From the NCBI RefSeq assembly GCF_025369935.1, contig NZ_CP104467.1, forward strand, positions 4,533,001-4,597,000: DNA of 64,000 bases, in the 5' to 3' direction. Under the pieces are notes generated by a model, which was not told the DNA's origin, searched no databases, and saw nothing but the letters and a program-made list of their open reading frames with translations. The position numbers and the translations under genes are program-made. Shown in pieces: positions 17,283 through 26,220 of the stretch; position 1 is the first letter of the stretch; each line of letters opens with the position of its first letter. The stretch is from Paenibacillus andongensis (GTDB lineage: Bacteria; Bacillota; Bacilli; Paenibacillales; NBRC-103111).

Positions 17283-18086
17283 TTAATCTATAAAATGCTC
17301 GAATCCATAAATCATTCCGCTATATGTCATCACTTTACGTACAGCAATCGCAACGCCCGGCATATAGGCTGCACGATCATAGGAGTCATGTCTAATTTTG
17401 AGCGCTTGGCCCTGCTCTGCCATAATCACTTCCTGCTGAGCAAAGACACCAGGCAATCGAACGCTATGTATTCTAAATCCATTGTAATACCCGCCGCGCG
17501 AACCTTCAATTGTTTCTTCTTCATTTGGATTACCTTGACGCAGCTCTCCTCTAACTTCGGAGATCAGTTCCGCGGTTTTCACTGCTGTTCCTGAAGGCGC
17601 GTCCAGCTTTTGATCGCCGTGATACTCAATGATTTCGAGATTTGGGAAGTATTTAGACGCCTGAGCCGCAAATCTCATCATAAGTATAGCCCCTATTGAG
17701 AAATTCGGAGCTATGATTCCGCCAATGCCATTTTCTTGACACTGCTTGTCCAATTCAGCAATAGCTTGGGGTGTAAATCCTGTTGTTCCCATTACTGGGC
17801 GAATTCCTAGGCGAATAGCTAAGTTTGTATGTGAAACCGCTGTTTGCGGTCCTGTAAAATCAACTAAAACGTCTGGTCTGGATTCAGTGAGAGCCTGCTC
17901 CAAATCATTGCTCATTTGAACCCCACATTCTTCAAATCCTACCATCCTTCCCAAATCAATTGGGCCAGAGGAGCGGCTAACCCCAGCCACCAATTCCATA
18001 TCGGACTCTGTGAGCACGGTCTTCACGACCTCTCGCCCCATTCTTCCACTTGCACCAATAACGGCTACTCGAATTTTACGATCCAT
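17283..18086 (-). CDS. dapB: 4-hydroxy-tetrahydrodipicolinate reductase
   Basis: Lysine/diaminopimelate pathway enzyme, needed for cell wall and spore dipicolinate. A 267-residue NAD(P)H oxidoreductase with N-terminal Rossmann loop [14 protein letters not shown], the VMGTTGF segment, the substrate loop [17 protein letters not shown] and a C-terminal [25 protein letters not shown] lies 11 nt before the ATG. Same position relative to mgsA as in B. subtilis. Confidence 0.95.
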   Translation of the reverse strand: MDRKIRVAVIGASGRMGREVVKTVLTESDMELVAGVSRSSGPIDLGRMVGFEECGVQMSNDLEQALTESRPDVLVDFTGPQTAVSHTNLAIRLGIRPVMGTTGFTPQAIAELDKQCQENGIGGIIAPNFSIGAILMMRFAAQASKYFPNLEIIEYHGDQKLDAPSGTAVKTAELISEVRGELRQGNPNEEETIEGSRGGYYNGFRIHSVRLPGVFAQQEVIMAEQGQALKIRHDSYDRAAYMPGVAIAVRKVMTYSGMIYGFEHFID

Positions 18087-18119
18087 GTTGAGAATATCTC
18101 CTTTTTGTATGTTTCAGGT

Positions 18120-18623
18120 CTATGATTTCATCTTTTGTTGATAGAGCGCCGCATACTGTTTCGCAATTTCATGATGAGGCTCAAGACGAACTGCTTCCAT
18201 AACAGTTTGGTAAGCTCTCCCATAATCCTTTCGAAAAGCAAAGGCTTCTCCTAGAATAAGATACGCTTCAATAGCCAGAGGATCAAGAGTAATCGCTTCT
18301 TTTAGTAAGAAAATCGCGCGTTCCGCATGCTCAGACTGGGCACTTAGCTGTTTTTGTGCTTTTTCAACTAATTCTCTTGCATGCAGCACTTGCAAATGAT
18401 AACGATAAGCTTCATTATCTTTAACCAGCTCTACTGCCCTATAAGCATGCTCAATGGCTTTATACAATTTGTTACTTCTTGCAAAAGTAATCGATAGCTT
18501 GTAGTGATAGGCAGCATTGTTTGGTTCTTCAGCTATCGCTTTTTCAAACCATTCAATGGCTTTTTCAAAATCATGACCAAGTATGGATTCGTACGCTTTC
18601 TGTATTTGAGTTTCTCCATTCAT
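18120..18623 (-). CDS. Tetratricopeptide-repeat protein
   Basis: A 167-residue protein made almost entirely of TPR-like helix pairs: ILGHDFEKAIEWFEKAIA, NNAAYHYKLSITFARSNKL, LAIEAYLILGEAFAFRKDYG and RAYQTVMEAVRLEP. There is no membrane segment. The ATG at 18623 has AGGAGG 8 nt upstream. It lies 33 bp from dapB and 64 bp from the MazG-type gene, all on the same strand. Function is unknown beyond a likely scaffold role. Confidence 0.8.
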   Translation of the reverse strand: MNGETQIQKAYESILGHDFEKAIEWFEKAIAEEPNNAAYHYKLSITFARSNKLYKAIEHAYRAVELVKDNEAYRYHLQVLHARELVEKAQKQLSAQSEHAERAIFLLKEAITLDPLAIEAYLILGEAFAFRKDYGRAYQTVMEAVRLEPHHEIAKQYAALYQQKMKS

Positions 18624-18687
18624 CTGCCCATCCTCCTCCACCCGAAATCGAGTCTCCCGTTATTGGGGATGGTATAGTTTATGAAGC

Positions 18688-19026
18688 TTATGTAGTTTCG
18701 GTGTTAATTTTGGTCCATCGACCCGCGTCCCGTGTGTTGAATTTATGCATGATTTTATCGTGCGCTTCCGTCAAATCAATGCCCAAAGAGTTCGCGAAAC
18801 AGATCGTTATGAAGAGAATATCACCGAGTTCGAGCTCAATAGAATTGTCTTCTTCCGTGCTTTTTTTTGGCTTTTCACCGTAGGTATGGTTCACTTCTCG
18901 GGCTAATTCGCCAACTTCTTCTGACATTCTGGCCAGCATAGCTAAAGGACTGAAATATCCTTCCTTAAACTGGGAAATATAAGTGTCAACCTCTTGTTGT
19001 ATATCTTTAAGAGTACGTTCAGACAT
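18688..19026 (-). CDS. ypjD: MazG-type nucleotide pyrophosphohydrolase (YpjD-like)
   Basis: A 112-residue all-alpha NTP pyrophosphohydrolase. The metal-binding motifs are EEVGELAREVNH (ExxE type, about residue 37) and ELGDILFITICFAN (ExxD type, about residue 66). Family members hydrolyse dNTPs and may clean non-canonical nucleotides. I place the start at the ATG 19026 with AAGGG upstream. Same position as B. subtilis ypjD upstream of dapB. It is transcribed divergently from the YitT-family gene. Confidence 0.9.
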   Translation of the reverse strand: MSERTLKDIQQEVDTYISQFKEGYFSPLAMLARMSEEVGELAREVNHTYGEKPKKSTEEDNSIELELGDILFITICFANSLGIDLTEAHDKIMHKFNTRDAGRWTKINTETT

Positions 19027-19137
19027 ATTCACCCTTCTTTCCATCATCTTCACCGAGCTATCATTACTATGTTAAACTATAGAAGAAAAGTTGACAAATT
19101 TTTTTGGCAAAACCATCAAGTATTTGGAGGAACAGGA

Positions 19138-20010
19138 ATGAGATTTAAAGAACGATTTGCTGATCGATTTACGAATGTTGTTGCAATTATGATCGGCACG
19201 GCTATTTATGCGTTTGGTTTGCACTATTTTGTTATTTCTAATGAGTTAATGGAGGGCGGAGTTACAGGTGTTTCCTTGCTGCTCAAATATGTATTAAACG
19301 TCCCACCTTCCATATCTACCTTGTTGATTAATATTCCTTTGTTTTATATCGGTTGGAAAAATTTCGGCAAAGGAAGGATGCTATACACCATTTTCGGCGT
19401 CGTCTCTTTGTCTTTCTTTTTATGGATCATGGAGCTTCTTATTAAAAAGCAATGGCTGATCCCTTTTCACACCACTCAGGATTACTTTCTAGCGACTCTA
19501 TATGCGGGTATCACACTCGGGGCTGGACTCGGACTTGTCTTCCGTTTCGGAGGTACTACAGGCGGCTCTGATATCTTGGCTCATATCGGTAATAAGAAGA
19601 GAGGCTGGAGTGTCGGCCAAGTCATCCTTATTATTGACGTCATCGTCATTGGCTCCTCGTTAATCTATTTACCTAAAGAGAAAGTTCTATATTCACTTGT
19701 GGCCGTCTTCGTAAGCTCTCGACTTATCGATTATATTTCCGAGGGTGCTTACGCCGCCAAAGTCTTTACCATTATTAGCGATCAAGCAAGTCAGTTAGCA
19801 CAAGCCATTACGACAGAACTAGACAGAGGAGTGACTTTATTCCCAGCTAGAGGAGCCTACTCCGGCAATAATAAGGAAGTTGTGTATTGCGTTGTCTACC
19901 GTCACGAAACGAGGAGGCTTCGCGAGCTCATTCATGCCATGGATCCGAGGGCATTCATCATTATTGGTGAAGTACATGATGTTATTGGGGAAGGATTCAA
20001 AAAACAGTAA
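19138..20010 (+). CDS. ypjC: YitT-family membrane protein with DUF2179 domain (YpjC-like)
   Basis: A 290-residue protein with about five membrane segments in the first 190 residues, including FGGTTGGSDILAHIGNKK, the YitT (DUF161) hallmark, followed by a cytoplasmic DUF2179 domain ending in MDPRAFIIIGEVHDVIGEGF. I place the start at the ATG 19138 because GGAGGAACAGG lies just upstream. Transport function is suspected for the family but not proved. It is on the opposite strand from its neighbours and converges on ypjB at a shared terminator. Confidence 0.88.
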   Translation: MRFKERFADRFTNVVAIMIGTAIYAFGLHYFVISNELMEGGVTGVSLLLKYVLNVPPSISTLLINIPLFYIGWKNFGKGRMLYTIFGVVSLSFFLWIMELLIKKQWLIPFHTTQDYFLATLYAGITLGAGLGLVFRFGGTTGGSDILAHIGNKKRGWSVGQVILIIDVIVIGSSLIYLPKEKVLYSLVAVFVSSRLIDYISEGAYAAKVFTIISDQASQLAQAITTELDRGVTLFPARGAYSGNNKEVVYCVVYRHETRRLRELIHAMDPRAFIIIGEVHDVIGEGFKKQ

Positions 20011-20015
20011 CGCAA

Positions 20016-20057
20016 AAAGTGGGTTAAGCAGCTTTCTAAGCATGCTCAACCCACTTT
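20016..20057. terminator. Bidirectional terminator between ypjC and ypjB
   Basis: Perfect 10-bp arms AAAGTGGGTT (20016-20025) and AACCCACTTT (20048-20057), with an inner AGCA/TGCT pair, between the convergent ypjC and ypjB. A-rich sequence on the left could serve the minus strand. Confidence 0.8.
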
Positions 20058-20062
20058 ATGTT

Positions 20063-20938
20063 TCACCTATTTTCGCCTTCTTTTGTTTGCTTAACATGGA
20101 CAATATTTCGTCCTGATTGATACATTCTCCATCCTACGAAGGATAGCACACTGACAATAATGAGACCAATACCTAACGACCAGATGATTGGCTGTCTAGG
20201 GTCCGTAAGTGGCACGAAAGCGATCGCATCCTTGTTCTTCAGAAATAAATCATCCAATACTTGATTTAAATGATCAAGCGCTGATTCCAATTGTCGGATC
20301 GACATAGGCTGACTATTCAAATTCGTTCGGATGAAAGTGAGCAGCGAATCAAGTTTCTCAACGGAAGAGGCATCTCGGCTAATCAGCAAGGAAGGATGAA
20401 TAATGGCAACATGCTGGGACAGCTTGCCGAAATTCGCCAACGCCTCCTTCTGTTTATTCGCTTTTACAGCCTCATGTAGGATATTGGTATCATTTTGCAG
20501 TACTTTATGATATTGCAGCCACATAGGCTGGTTCTTATGTGTTAGCGCATCCGTGGCGAGACGGATTTTGGCGACAGCGATCTGCCCTTCTTCTGGTGAA
20601 TAAGTTACGGCATTATAGACCCTTTTCGCTTGTGTAATCGTCTCCGTTAAAGCATTTAACCCCTCTACAGATGTTATCCCCTCGAAATGAATCTTAGGAA
20701 TCTGATCAGACATTTGCATCAGTTTATTTCTCGCTTCTGTGACTTGACCATCCATGGTTTGTTTATACATCTCATCAGCAATTTGGTTCAAAAACGCTAT
20801 CCGCTCTACTTGCACAGGATCTATTGGCGCGGCTTGTCCGATTGTGCTCGTGCTAACTCCGCAAGCTGAGCTAATACTTATAACAACTGCCAGCAGAAGT
20901 GTGGTTGTTAACCATTTCATACTGGAATAATTAAACAT
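20063..20938 (-). CDS. ypjB: Sporulation protein YpjB
   Basis: A 291-residue membrane-anchored protein. It has an N-terminal signal-like segment (residues 7-26, ending SSACG, which could be a lipobox), an all-helical extracytoplasmic domain, and a C-terminal membrane segment (about residues 252-272) followed by a short basic tail. This layout matches YpjB, a SigE-type sporulation gene in B. subtilis whose molecular role is unclear. GGAGGGG lies 7 nt before the ATG. Neighbours ypjA and ypjC support the call. Confidence 0.85.
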   Translation of the reverse strand: MFNYSSMKWLTTTLLLAVVISISSACGVSTSTIGQAAPIDPVQVERIAFLNQIADEMYKQTMDGQVTEARNKLMQMSDQIPKIHFEGITSVEGLNALTETITQAKRVYNAVTYSPEEGQIAVAKIRLATDALTHKNQPMWLQYHKVLQNDTNILHEAVKANKQKEALANFGKLSQHVAIIHPSLLISRDASSVEKLDSLLTFIRTNLNSQPMSIRQLESALDHLNQVLDDLFLKNKDAIAFVPLTDPRQPIIWSLGIGLIIVSVLSFVGWRMYQSGRNIVHVKQTKEGENR

Positions 20939-21004
20939 GGGACATCCCCTCCTTCACCATCATCATATGGAGGTTTGTCCCAATTTAGACCAGCTGCTAT
21001 GCGG

Positions 21005-21664
21005 TTATGTACTTCTATTCTTGCGGATAAGCAGACAAACGATTGCTATCAGAATGCCTGTCGCACTTAACCCAACTGTGAACCATTCTATCGTATTTAG
21101 ATTGTCTTCAAGTTCTCGAGGCAATCGTGGAAAAATCCCTCTTTCATAATCCATGAAATCATTCCAAAATGTCCAGATGGCGACAATAATAACAGCCGTT
21201 AGCCTGTACTTATACCAACGAACAAATAGCAGCGCTTCCACAGCCATTGCCAAATGCGAGCCTGTCAGCATCCAACCATCCCAGCCGACGGGAACTCCCT
21301 GCCAGGCCCCTGTCCAAATCATGGCAACCGCCCAGATTCCATATTTAAATGAAGTAATCAGTGCAAACGCTTCAACAAACCCGCGAAAAGCACGATAGAG
21401 CTTACTAGGTTGCTGATCCAAAGAACGGTCTATCAGCAGGAAGCCGATTGATAGTGTGAAAAACAAGCTGGCTGTTGGGCTGTCTGGAACGAAAAGTACG
21501 TACCAAAGCGGGTAATTAGCAATCGTATCGACCATTTGTGCCCAGTACCACTCATAGCCATAAATGGTTCCTAAAAGGTTTGAAATGAAAAACGCCCACA
21601 ACATCTTTTTACTGAGCAGAAAATCCTTGCTCCAAAAATAGGAAACGGACAACCCTTGCTGCAA
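21005..21664 (-). CDS. ypjA: DUF1405 membrane protein (YpjA-like)
   Basis: A 219-residue tryptophan-rich polytopic protein with about six membrane segments; motifs include NLLGTIYGYEWYWAQM and LFVPDSPTASLFFTLSIGFL, typical of DUF1405/YpjA. The start is a TTG with AGGAGGAG just upstream. Function is unknown. It follows the qcrABC terminator and precedes ypjB on the same strand, the same order as in B. subtilis. Confidence 0.87.
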   Translation of the reverse strand: MQQGLSVSYFWSKDFLLSKKMLWAFFISNLLGTIYGYEWYWAQMVDTIANYPLWYVLFVPDSPTASLFFTLSIGFLLIDRSLDQQPSKLYRAFRGFVEAFALITSFKYGIWAVAMIWTGAWQGVPVGWDGWMLTGSHLAMAVEALLFVRWYKYRLTAVIIVAIWTFWNDFMDYERGIFPRLPRELEDNLNTIEWFTVGLSATGILIAIVCLLIRKNRST

Positions 21665-21693
21665 GTAAGCTCCTCCTCTTGTGTGAACTTATC

Positions 21694-21726
21694 TAAAAAA
21701 ACCTGACCGCTCTCGCGATCAGGTTT
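21694..21726 (-). terminator. Terminator of qcrABC
   Basis: On the minus strand AAACCTGA...TCAGGTTT arms around a GC-rich loop are followed by a run of seven Ts, directly after the qcrC stop. It separates qcrABC from ypjA. Confidence 0.85.
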
Positions 21727-21732
21727 CCTTGT

Positions 21733-22626
21733 TTATTGAGCTTTTTGTTTGGATAACCATTCAGCAAGTTTATTAATATCAGCATCACTTAAGCCTTTAT
21801 CAATGTTAGCTTGATATTGCTTACCCATATTGCCTTTACCGTTTTTGATAATGCCAAGAATCTCATCTTGGGGATGCTTATCACCAACACCAAGTAAGGC
21901 AGGTACACCAGAAGCAGGCATCCCTTTAAGTCCAGCACCGTGACAAGATAAGCAAGTTGCTTTCTTGTAAATCTCTGCACCAGGATCATCCGCAGCAACG
22001 ATAGCTGCAGATTTCTTCGTATCCTTCGCAGCGCCGCCACCACCACCAGCTGCACCTTTTTTCGCGTGCATCTCTTCCTCACGCTTAATGTGCTCTGGAA
22101 CGATGTTTTTCTCTTTCAATTCTACTTGGTAATGTGACCAAGATGTATACGTCAAATACGTACAAGCGATAAGAGATAAAATCATCAAGCTTGAAGCAAT
22201 CGGTCTTCTGTAGAAACGACGCTCTTTACCTGTATCCAAGAAAGGAGCAAGCATCAAGCCGCCGAACAGTAAACCAGGTACAACAACCGCACCAAGTACA
22301 ACATAGTCTCCTGATGTATATGGGTATTTCAATAATTGATACATGAATAAGAAATACCAATCCGGCATTGGAATGAACGCGGTGTTCTTAGGATCCGCAG
22401 GATATCCTAGCGGAGCTGGATCCGACATGACCAGTACTAGCATACCGACCAATACGACTACACCAACCATCCATTCCTTCAACAAGAAGTTTGGTATGAA
22501 TGCTTCTGATTTCCCCGGATATGCAGAATAATCTTTAGGAATCAGTCGTTGCTCTTGTGTTTTCTTTATTACGCGGGAATCTCCCACATAAACGATTTTT
22601 TCGTCAGACTTATGACCATGCGCCAC
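21733..22626 (-). CDS. qcrC: Menaquinol:cytochrome c reductase, cytochrome b/c subunit
   Basis: A fusion of the C-terminal half of cytochrome b (subunit IV-like, three membrane segments: about 52-68, 107-127, 143-161) and a c-type cytochrome domain. The haem site is CLSCH at residues 225-229, with a methionine in GKGNMGKQY as probable axial ligand. A low-complexity linker KKGAAGGGGGAAKDTKK (about 189-205) joins the two parts and helps explain why, at 297 residues, it is longer than B. subtilis QcrC (about 255). The start is a GTG with AGGAGGG 7 nt upstream. Last gene of qcrABC. Confidence 0.94.
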   Translation of the reverse strand: MAHGHKSDEKIVYVGDSRVIKKTQEQRLIPKDYSAYPGKSEAFIPNFLLKEWMVGVVVLVGMLVLVMSDPAPLGYPADPKNTAFIPMPDWYFLFMYQLLKYPYTSGDYVVLGAVVVPGLLFGGLMLAPFLDTGKERRFYRRPIASSLMILSLIACTYLTYTSWSHYQVELKEKNIVPEHIKREEEMHAKKGAAGGGGGAAKDTKKSAAIVAADDPGAEIYKKATCLSCHGAGLKGMPASGVPALLGVGDKHPQDEILGIIKNGKGNMGKQYQANIDKGLSDADINKLAEWLSKQKAQ

Positions 22627-22645
22627 GCATTGACCCTCCTTTCAA

Positions 22646-23317
22646 TTATAGCGGTCCGGAAATACCTTGTTTGCGAATCATGAAGAAATGTCCAGCAAGC
22701 AAAGCTAGCAGAACGCCCGGCAGGAAGAATACGTGGATGGCGAAGAAACGAGTCAATGTTTGTGCGCCAACAATGCTTCCACCTTGCAGCAATGTTTCAA
22801 TATAAGGTCCCGCGAACGGCACCGCTGCTGCGATCTTCATACCTACTTGTGTTGCGAAATATGCTTTGTTATCCCATGGAAGCAGGTATCCGGTAAAACC
22901 AAGACCTAACATAACGAAGAAAATCAACATGCCTACAACCCAGTTCATTTCACGGGGTGCTTTATAAGAGCCTGTGAAGAACACGCGCAGGGTATGTAAA
23001 AACATCATGACAATTACTAAGCTGGCTCCCCAATGGTGCATACCTCTGACAATAACACCGAAAGCCACTTTATGTTGTAAATAGTCTACGCTGGCATACG
23101 CGTTGATAATATCAGGTGTGTAGTACATAGTTAAGAACATACCTGACAAAATTTGAATGACTGTAATGAAAAACGTCAATCCGCCGAAGCAATATACGAA
23201 AGCGGAAAAATGATGAGCAGGGTTTACGTGCTCTGGAACCTCGTGGTCTGCTACATCCCTCCACATTGGCGTAATATCAAGACGTTCGTCAATCCAGTTG
23301 TATACGTTTTTAAACAT
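22646..23317 (-). CDS. qcrB: Menaquinol:cytochrome c reductase, cytochrome b6 subunit
   Basis: A 223-residue cytochrome b N-terminal half with four membrane helices. Haem-ligand histidines lie in VRGMHHWGASLVIVMMFLHT (helix B) and in the later IHVFFLPGVLLALLAGHFF (helix D); PREMNWVVGM and GYLLPWDNKAYFAT are quinone-site signatures. It oxidises menaquinol and passes electrons to QcrA and QcrC. It lies 18 bp after qcrA and 19 bp before qcrC. Confidence 0.96.
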   Translation of the reverse strand: MFKNVYNWIDERLDITPMWRDVADHEVPEHVNPAHHFSAFVYCFGGLTFFITVIQILSGMFLTMYYTPDIINAYASVDYLQHKVAFGVIVRGMHHWGASLVIVMMFLHTLRVFFTGSYKAPREMNWVVGMLIFFVMLGLGFTGYLLPWDNKAYFATQVGMKIAAAVPFAGPYIETLLQGGSIVGAQTLTRFFAIHVFFLPGVLLALLAGHFFMIRKQGISGPL

Positions 23318-23334
23318 CTGATGCTGACGCCTCC

Positions 23335-23880
23335 TTATACTCTTGTGTTAGCATGTAGTTGTCCCACATAAACGAAACCATTCTCTACTTTGGTCGTGTA
23401 CTCATCCAAAGGCTTTGGTGCAACAGCAAGGTTCTTACCATCTTGCGTATAGTGAGCACCGTGACAAGGACAGAAATACTGATCTTTGTAAGCAGGATTA
23501 TCGTTCCAGTTGACTGTACAACCAAGATGCTTACAAGTTGGATTCAATGCAAAGAGTTTGCCGCTTTTGTCTTTGGAAATCCATGCAACCAGTTCTGCAT
23601 CGCTTTCATACCAGCCGTCAACCTGATGGACTTGGAACGTAAACGCTTGTGGAACATTTGTAATTTTACTTTCTTCGACAACTTTAACCCAATCCGCAGC
23701 ACTTTTCTTTTGAAGGACAGGATCAATAGCAAACCGTATCATCGGTATAATAATACCGGCTCCCATGAATCCACCAGCGCCACCAAGGGTGTAAGAAAGA
23801 AATTGTCGACGAGACATTTCGCGTTTGGTCCCGGGCTTCTTCCCATGCTGTTCTTCTTTGTGATTGTTATGATCACTCAT
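23335..23880 (-). CDS. qcrA: Menaquinol:cytochrome c reductase, Rieske [2Fe-2S] subunit
   Basis: A 181-residue Rieske protein. The N-terminus carries a Tat-like SRRQFLSYTLGGAGGFMGAG, used as signal and anchor. Cluster ligands are in CKHLGCTV and CPCHGAHY. I chose the ATG at 23880 (MSDHNNHKEEQ) because GGAGGG lies upstream; an upstream extension of 22 codons to 23946 is open but has no ribosome site. First gene of the operon, behind a good sigma-A promoter at 23987-24015. Confidence 0.95.
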   Translation of the reverse strand: MSDHNNHKEEQHGKKPGTKREMSRRQFLSYTLGGAGGFMGAGIIIPMIRFAIDPVLQKKSAADWVKVVEESKITNVPQAFTFQVHQVDGWYESDAELVAWISKDKSGKLFALNPTCKHLGCTVNWNDNPAYKDQYFCPCHGAHYTQDGKNLAVAPKPLDEYTTKVENGFVYVGQLHANTRV

Positions 23881-23986
23881 TCTCAGGTCTACCCTCCTAC
23901 ATTGGCCGAAATCCGAACCCTCTCGGACATCAGTTACCTCTATCACGTGTCGTTCGACATTACACTACATAACTAGGACATTACTA

Positions 23987-24015
23987 ATAATAGCCTACGT
24001 CTACTAGGTCGTCAA
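23987..24015 (-). promoter_or_regulatory. SigA-type promoter of qcrABC
   Basis: On the minus strand TTGACG (24010-24015), a 17-bp spacer, and TATTAT (23987-23992). Each box differs from consensus at one position. It lies about 105 bp before the qcrA ATG. Confidence 0.75.
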
Positions 24016-24163
24016 GAATCCATAACTCCTTTTCATCGGTTGAAAACTCGGCCATCGGACAAATTTTAACGAAATTGTCACAACTTTTTGGAAGCGATAG
24101 AAATTAATTTCTCCCCTTATCCTGCACAACTTTTTTTCCATTAATACGCTTATCCGCTTAAAG

Positions 24164-24595
24164 TTAATCGTTCGGCTGCCATAGTGCTTGTACTTGTTTG
24201 GAAATACTTGATTTAATTAGTTCCGATTGGCTCGTCCACTGCTCCATATCGACAACAATCAGCAAATCCGTTTGCTCATCTTTCCAAAGAGCTGCTTCTG
24301 TATGTATGGTAAGACCTATAACATAACGGAACCCCATTCTTTTTAAATGAAGTGAAATGGTGTTCAACTGTTCTCTCATATCCGTACCCGTTATGTAGTG
24401 CAGCGCTGGATAGGTTACAACTCTTCCCTTGTAAGGAATTTCAATTGTTTCCAGAGCATCTCGAAGCTGTTCTAGCGCGAGTGTCACTTGTGCTGGATCT
24501 TCAAACCCAGTCAACCCAGTCAATGGAAGTAAACAGGTGTCCAAATACGGTTTCAATTCTGGCCAATCTTGCGCTGATATTTCATTAAACTTCAA
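24164..24595 (-). CDS. DUF2487 protein (YpiF-like)
   Basis: A 143-residue soluble protein of the YpiF/DUF2487 family. It begins (M)KFNEISAQDWPELKPYLDTCLLPL and has the conserved stretch YPALHYITGTD. I place the start at the TTG at 24595 because GGAGG lies exactly 8 nt upstream. In B. subtilis ypiF sits just before qcrA, as here. Function is unknown; the position hints at a link with the cytochrome complex, but this may be only synteny. Confidence 0.82.
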   Translation of the reverse strand: MKFNEISAQDWPELKPYLDTCLLPLTGLTGFEDPAQVTLALEQLRDALETIEIPYKGRVVTYPALHYITGTDMREQLNTISLHLKRMGFRYVIGLTIHTEAALWKDEQTDLLIVVDMEQWTSQSELIKSSISKQVQALWQPND

Positions 24596-24665
24596 TGAAT
24601 TGTCCTCCCCTATTGTTTGCCAAATGTCCACTCACTATGTAATAGCATAAAGCTCATCTTGTACT

Positions 24666-25697
24666 TTAATCCGTCCTTTTCTGACTGTCAATCTGCTCGC
24701 CAGATTGTTGACCACGCAAAGCGCCGAGCGCTTCCTCTAGATCTTGCTGCTTTACAACTAGATAGGGGCTCTCCCATTCGCCTTTTAATTGGATGTAGTT
24801 TACGGTTGCCGGTTTCAAGTCACGATAGGATTTCGTCAATGTACGAAGCTGATCGGCTGGAATATCCGTTTTAATGGTCCCTCCAATGATATCAAGCACA
24901 CTTCCCCAAGCGGTCAAACCATTCAATGTGGTTAACTTATCTAGTAACTGATTAAGTACAAGCTGTTCTCGTTGATTCCGCTCCATATCCGAGGATTCTG
25001 CTGTTCCTAAATTGGATTTCCGGTAACGAATAAAATCTAACACTTGTTTGCCATTCAACCGCTGTTTTCCTTTGTTCAGATGAATATCCGTTCCGTCACT
25101 TTCATCCTGATAACGCATATCCATATCAACATCGACGGTCATTCCCCCTAATTGATCGATAAGCTTCCGAAAGCCATCAAAATTAATAACGGCCATATAA
25201 TCAATTGGCACTTGATAAACATCACTGAACAGTCTTTTAGTTTCTTGAAGGGCCGTATCTTTATTTTTATTGTAATAATAAGCATAGAAATAATTGGCTT
25301 TATGAGATCCGTCTAATCCGGACTTATCCGCTTCAATCTCTAAATCCCTTGGAATGGATACCACCGTACCTTGATGCGTTTGCGGATCAACACGGAACAG
25401 CATCATGACATCAGTATTCAGTGATCCCTCATTGCCTTCTCGTTCATCTATTGCCGTTAGAAGGAAAGTTAGCGGCTTCTCAATGGGATTGCTTGCTTGC
25501 GTAGCAGGAACAAAGCTTTCAGCAGATAAATTTGATGCTGTGGTGGCTTCAGGCGCAGCAATATGATCCAACGTTTGATTCAATTTGTTATATAGAAAAG
25601 CTGCATATACAGACGCAGCTCCTACAATTAGCCCTGTGATCAAAAGAACGGGTAACATTACTTTGCGAATACGAGAATTTTTTATCATTTTTTTCAT
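24666..25697 (-). CDS. LytR-CpsA-Psr (LCP) family wall-polymer transferase
   Basis: A 343-residue single-pass protein: cytoplasmic basic N-terminus, membrane segment at about residues 12-34, then an extracellular LCP domain with SIPRDLEIEADKSG, the NYFYAYYYNKNKD insertion, the arginine-containing RYRKSNLGTAESSDMERNQR (about 228-247) and LGGMTVDVDMDMRY. LCP enzymes attach teichoic acid or other glycopolymers to peptidoglycan. Start ATG with AAGGAG upstream. No B. subtilis counterpart lies at this position, so it is an insertion relative to the shared order. Confidence 0.88.
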   Translation of the reverse strand: MKKMIKNSRIRKVMLPVLLITGLIVGAASVYAAFLYNKLNQTLDHIAAPEATTASNLSAESFVPATQASNPIEKPLTFLLTAIDEREGNEGSLNTDVMMLFRVDPQTHQGTVVSIPRDLEIEADKSGLDGSHKANYFYAYYYNKNKDTALQETKRLFSDVYQVPIDYMAVINFDGFRKLIDQLGGMTVDVDMDMRYQDESDGTDIHLNKGKQRLNGKQVLDFIRYRKSNLGTAESSDMERNQREQLVLNQLLDKLTTLNGLTAWGSVLDIIGGTIKTDIPADQLRTLTKSYRDLKPATVNYIQLKGEWESPYLVVKQQDLEEALGALRGQQSGEQIDSQKRTD

Positions 25698-25784
25698 TCT
25701 TTTCTCCTTTTAGGTTTTGATATTATGTTCTTTTAAAGAGACGCGCGGGTCGTCAAATTAGTTCTTTTTTCACGCGATATCCAG

Positions 25785-25823
25785 CAAAAAAGACACGTGA
25801 ATAAGATTCACGCGCCTTTTTTT
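25785..25823. terminator. Terminator after the IDEAL-domain gene
   Basis: CGTGAAT/ATTCACG stem with a 3-nt loop, flanked by A-run and T-run so that it could act on both strands. On the minus strand it follows the small IDEAL-domain gene. Confidence 0.75.
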
Positions 25824-25853
25824 GTGTGTTTATAGCCGCCACCAAATAAGTAA

Positions 25854-26042
25854 TCAACCCAATGATTGTAACGTTTTAAGCTCAGATGTAAGAGCTAAGA
25901 ACGTAGTTTGATCTCCCTTGGCTAAAGCGCGGTCAATCTCCTTATAGAGATTTTCTTCTTTATATTTGCGTATGGCATTATCCCAAACCATTTCCGCGAA
26001 AAGTGCCAGCAGCGCATCGTTAGATACATTCATTTTTCCCAT
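25854..26042 (-). CDS. Small IDEAL-domain protein
   Basis: A 62-residue protein beginning MGKMNVSNDALLALFAEMVWDN and carrying YKEIDRALAKGDQTTFLAL, which fits the IDEAL domain found at the C-terminus of B. subtilis YpiB and in ComK. The start at ATG 26042 has GGAGG 8 nt upstream. B. subtilis YpiB, at the matching position, is longer and has an extra UPF0302 domain that is absent here. Function is unknown; IDEAL is a short helical motif, probably for protein contacts. Confidence 0.82.
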   Translation of the reverse strand: MGKMNVSNDALLALFAEMVWDNAIRKYKEENLYKEIDRALAKGDQTTFLALTSELKTLQSLG

Positions 26043-26220
26043 GAGACCTACCTCCAAATGTTGTCCGCGGTTTGTCAGGAGCTTCTTTTTCGCAAAAACA
26101 TGTAAGTCTGTTTCTTGGTGTATGCCAATCCCTTGTGTTTGCCCCTACTGCATCATATTCACTCGTTACATTAGCGCTTCCTTCAATCGCCCGATTCAAT
26201 AGGAATGTGTCTTTACCTAT

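Noticed and set aside
26042..26220. In-frame continuation of about 60 codons past the stop of the 386-residue gene
   Set aside because: There is no start signal and no known suppression element; the IDEAL gene uses another frame with its own ribosome site.
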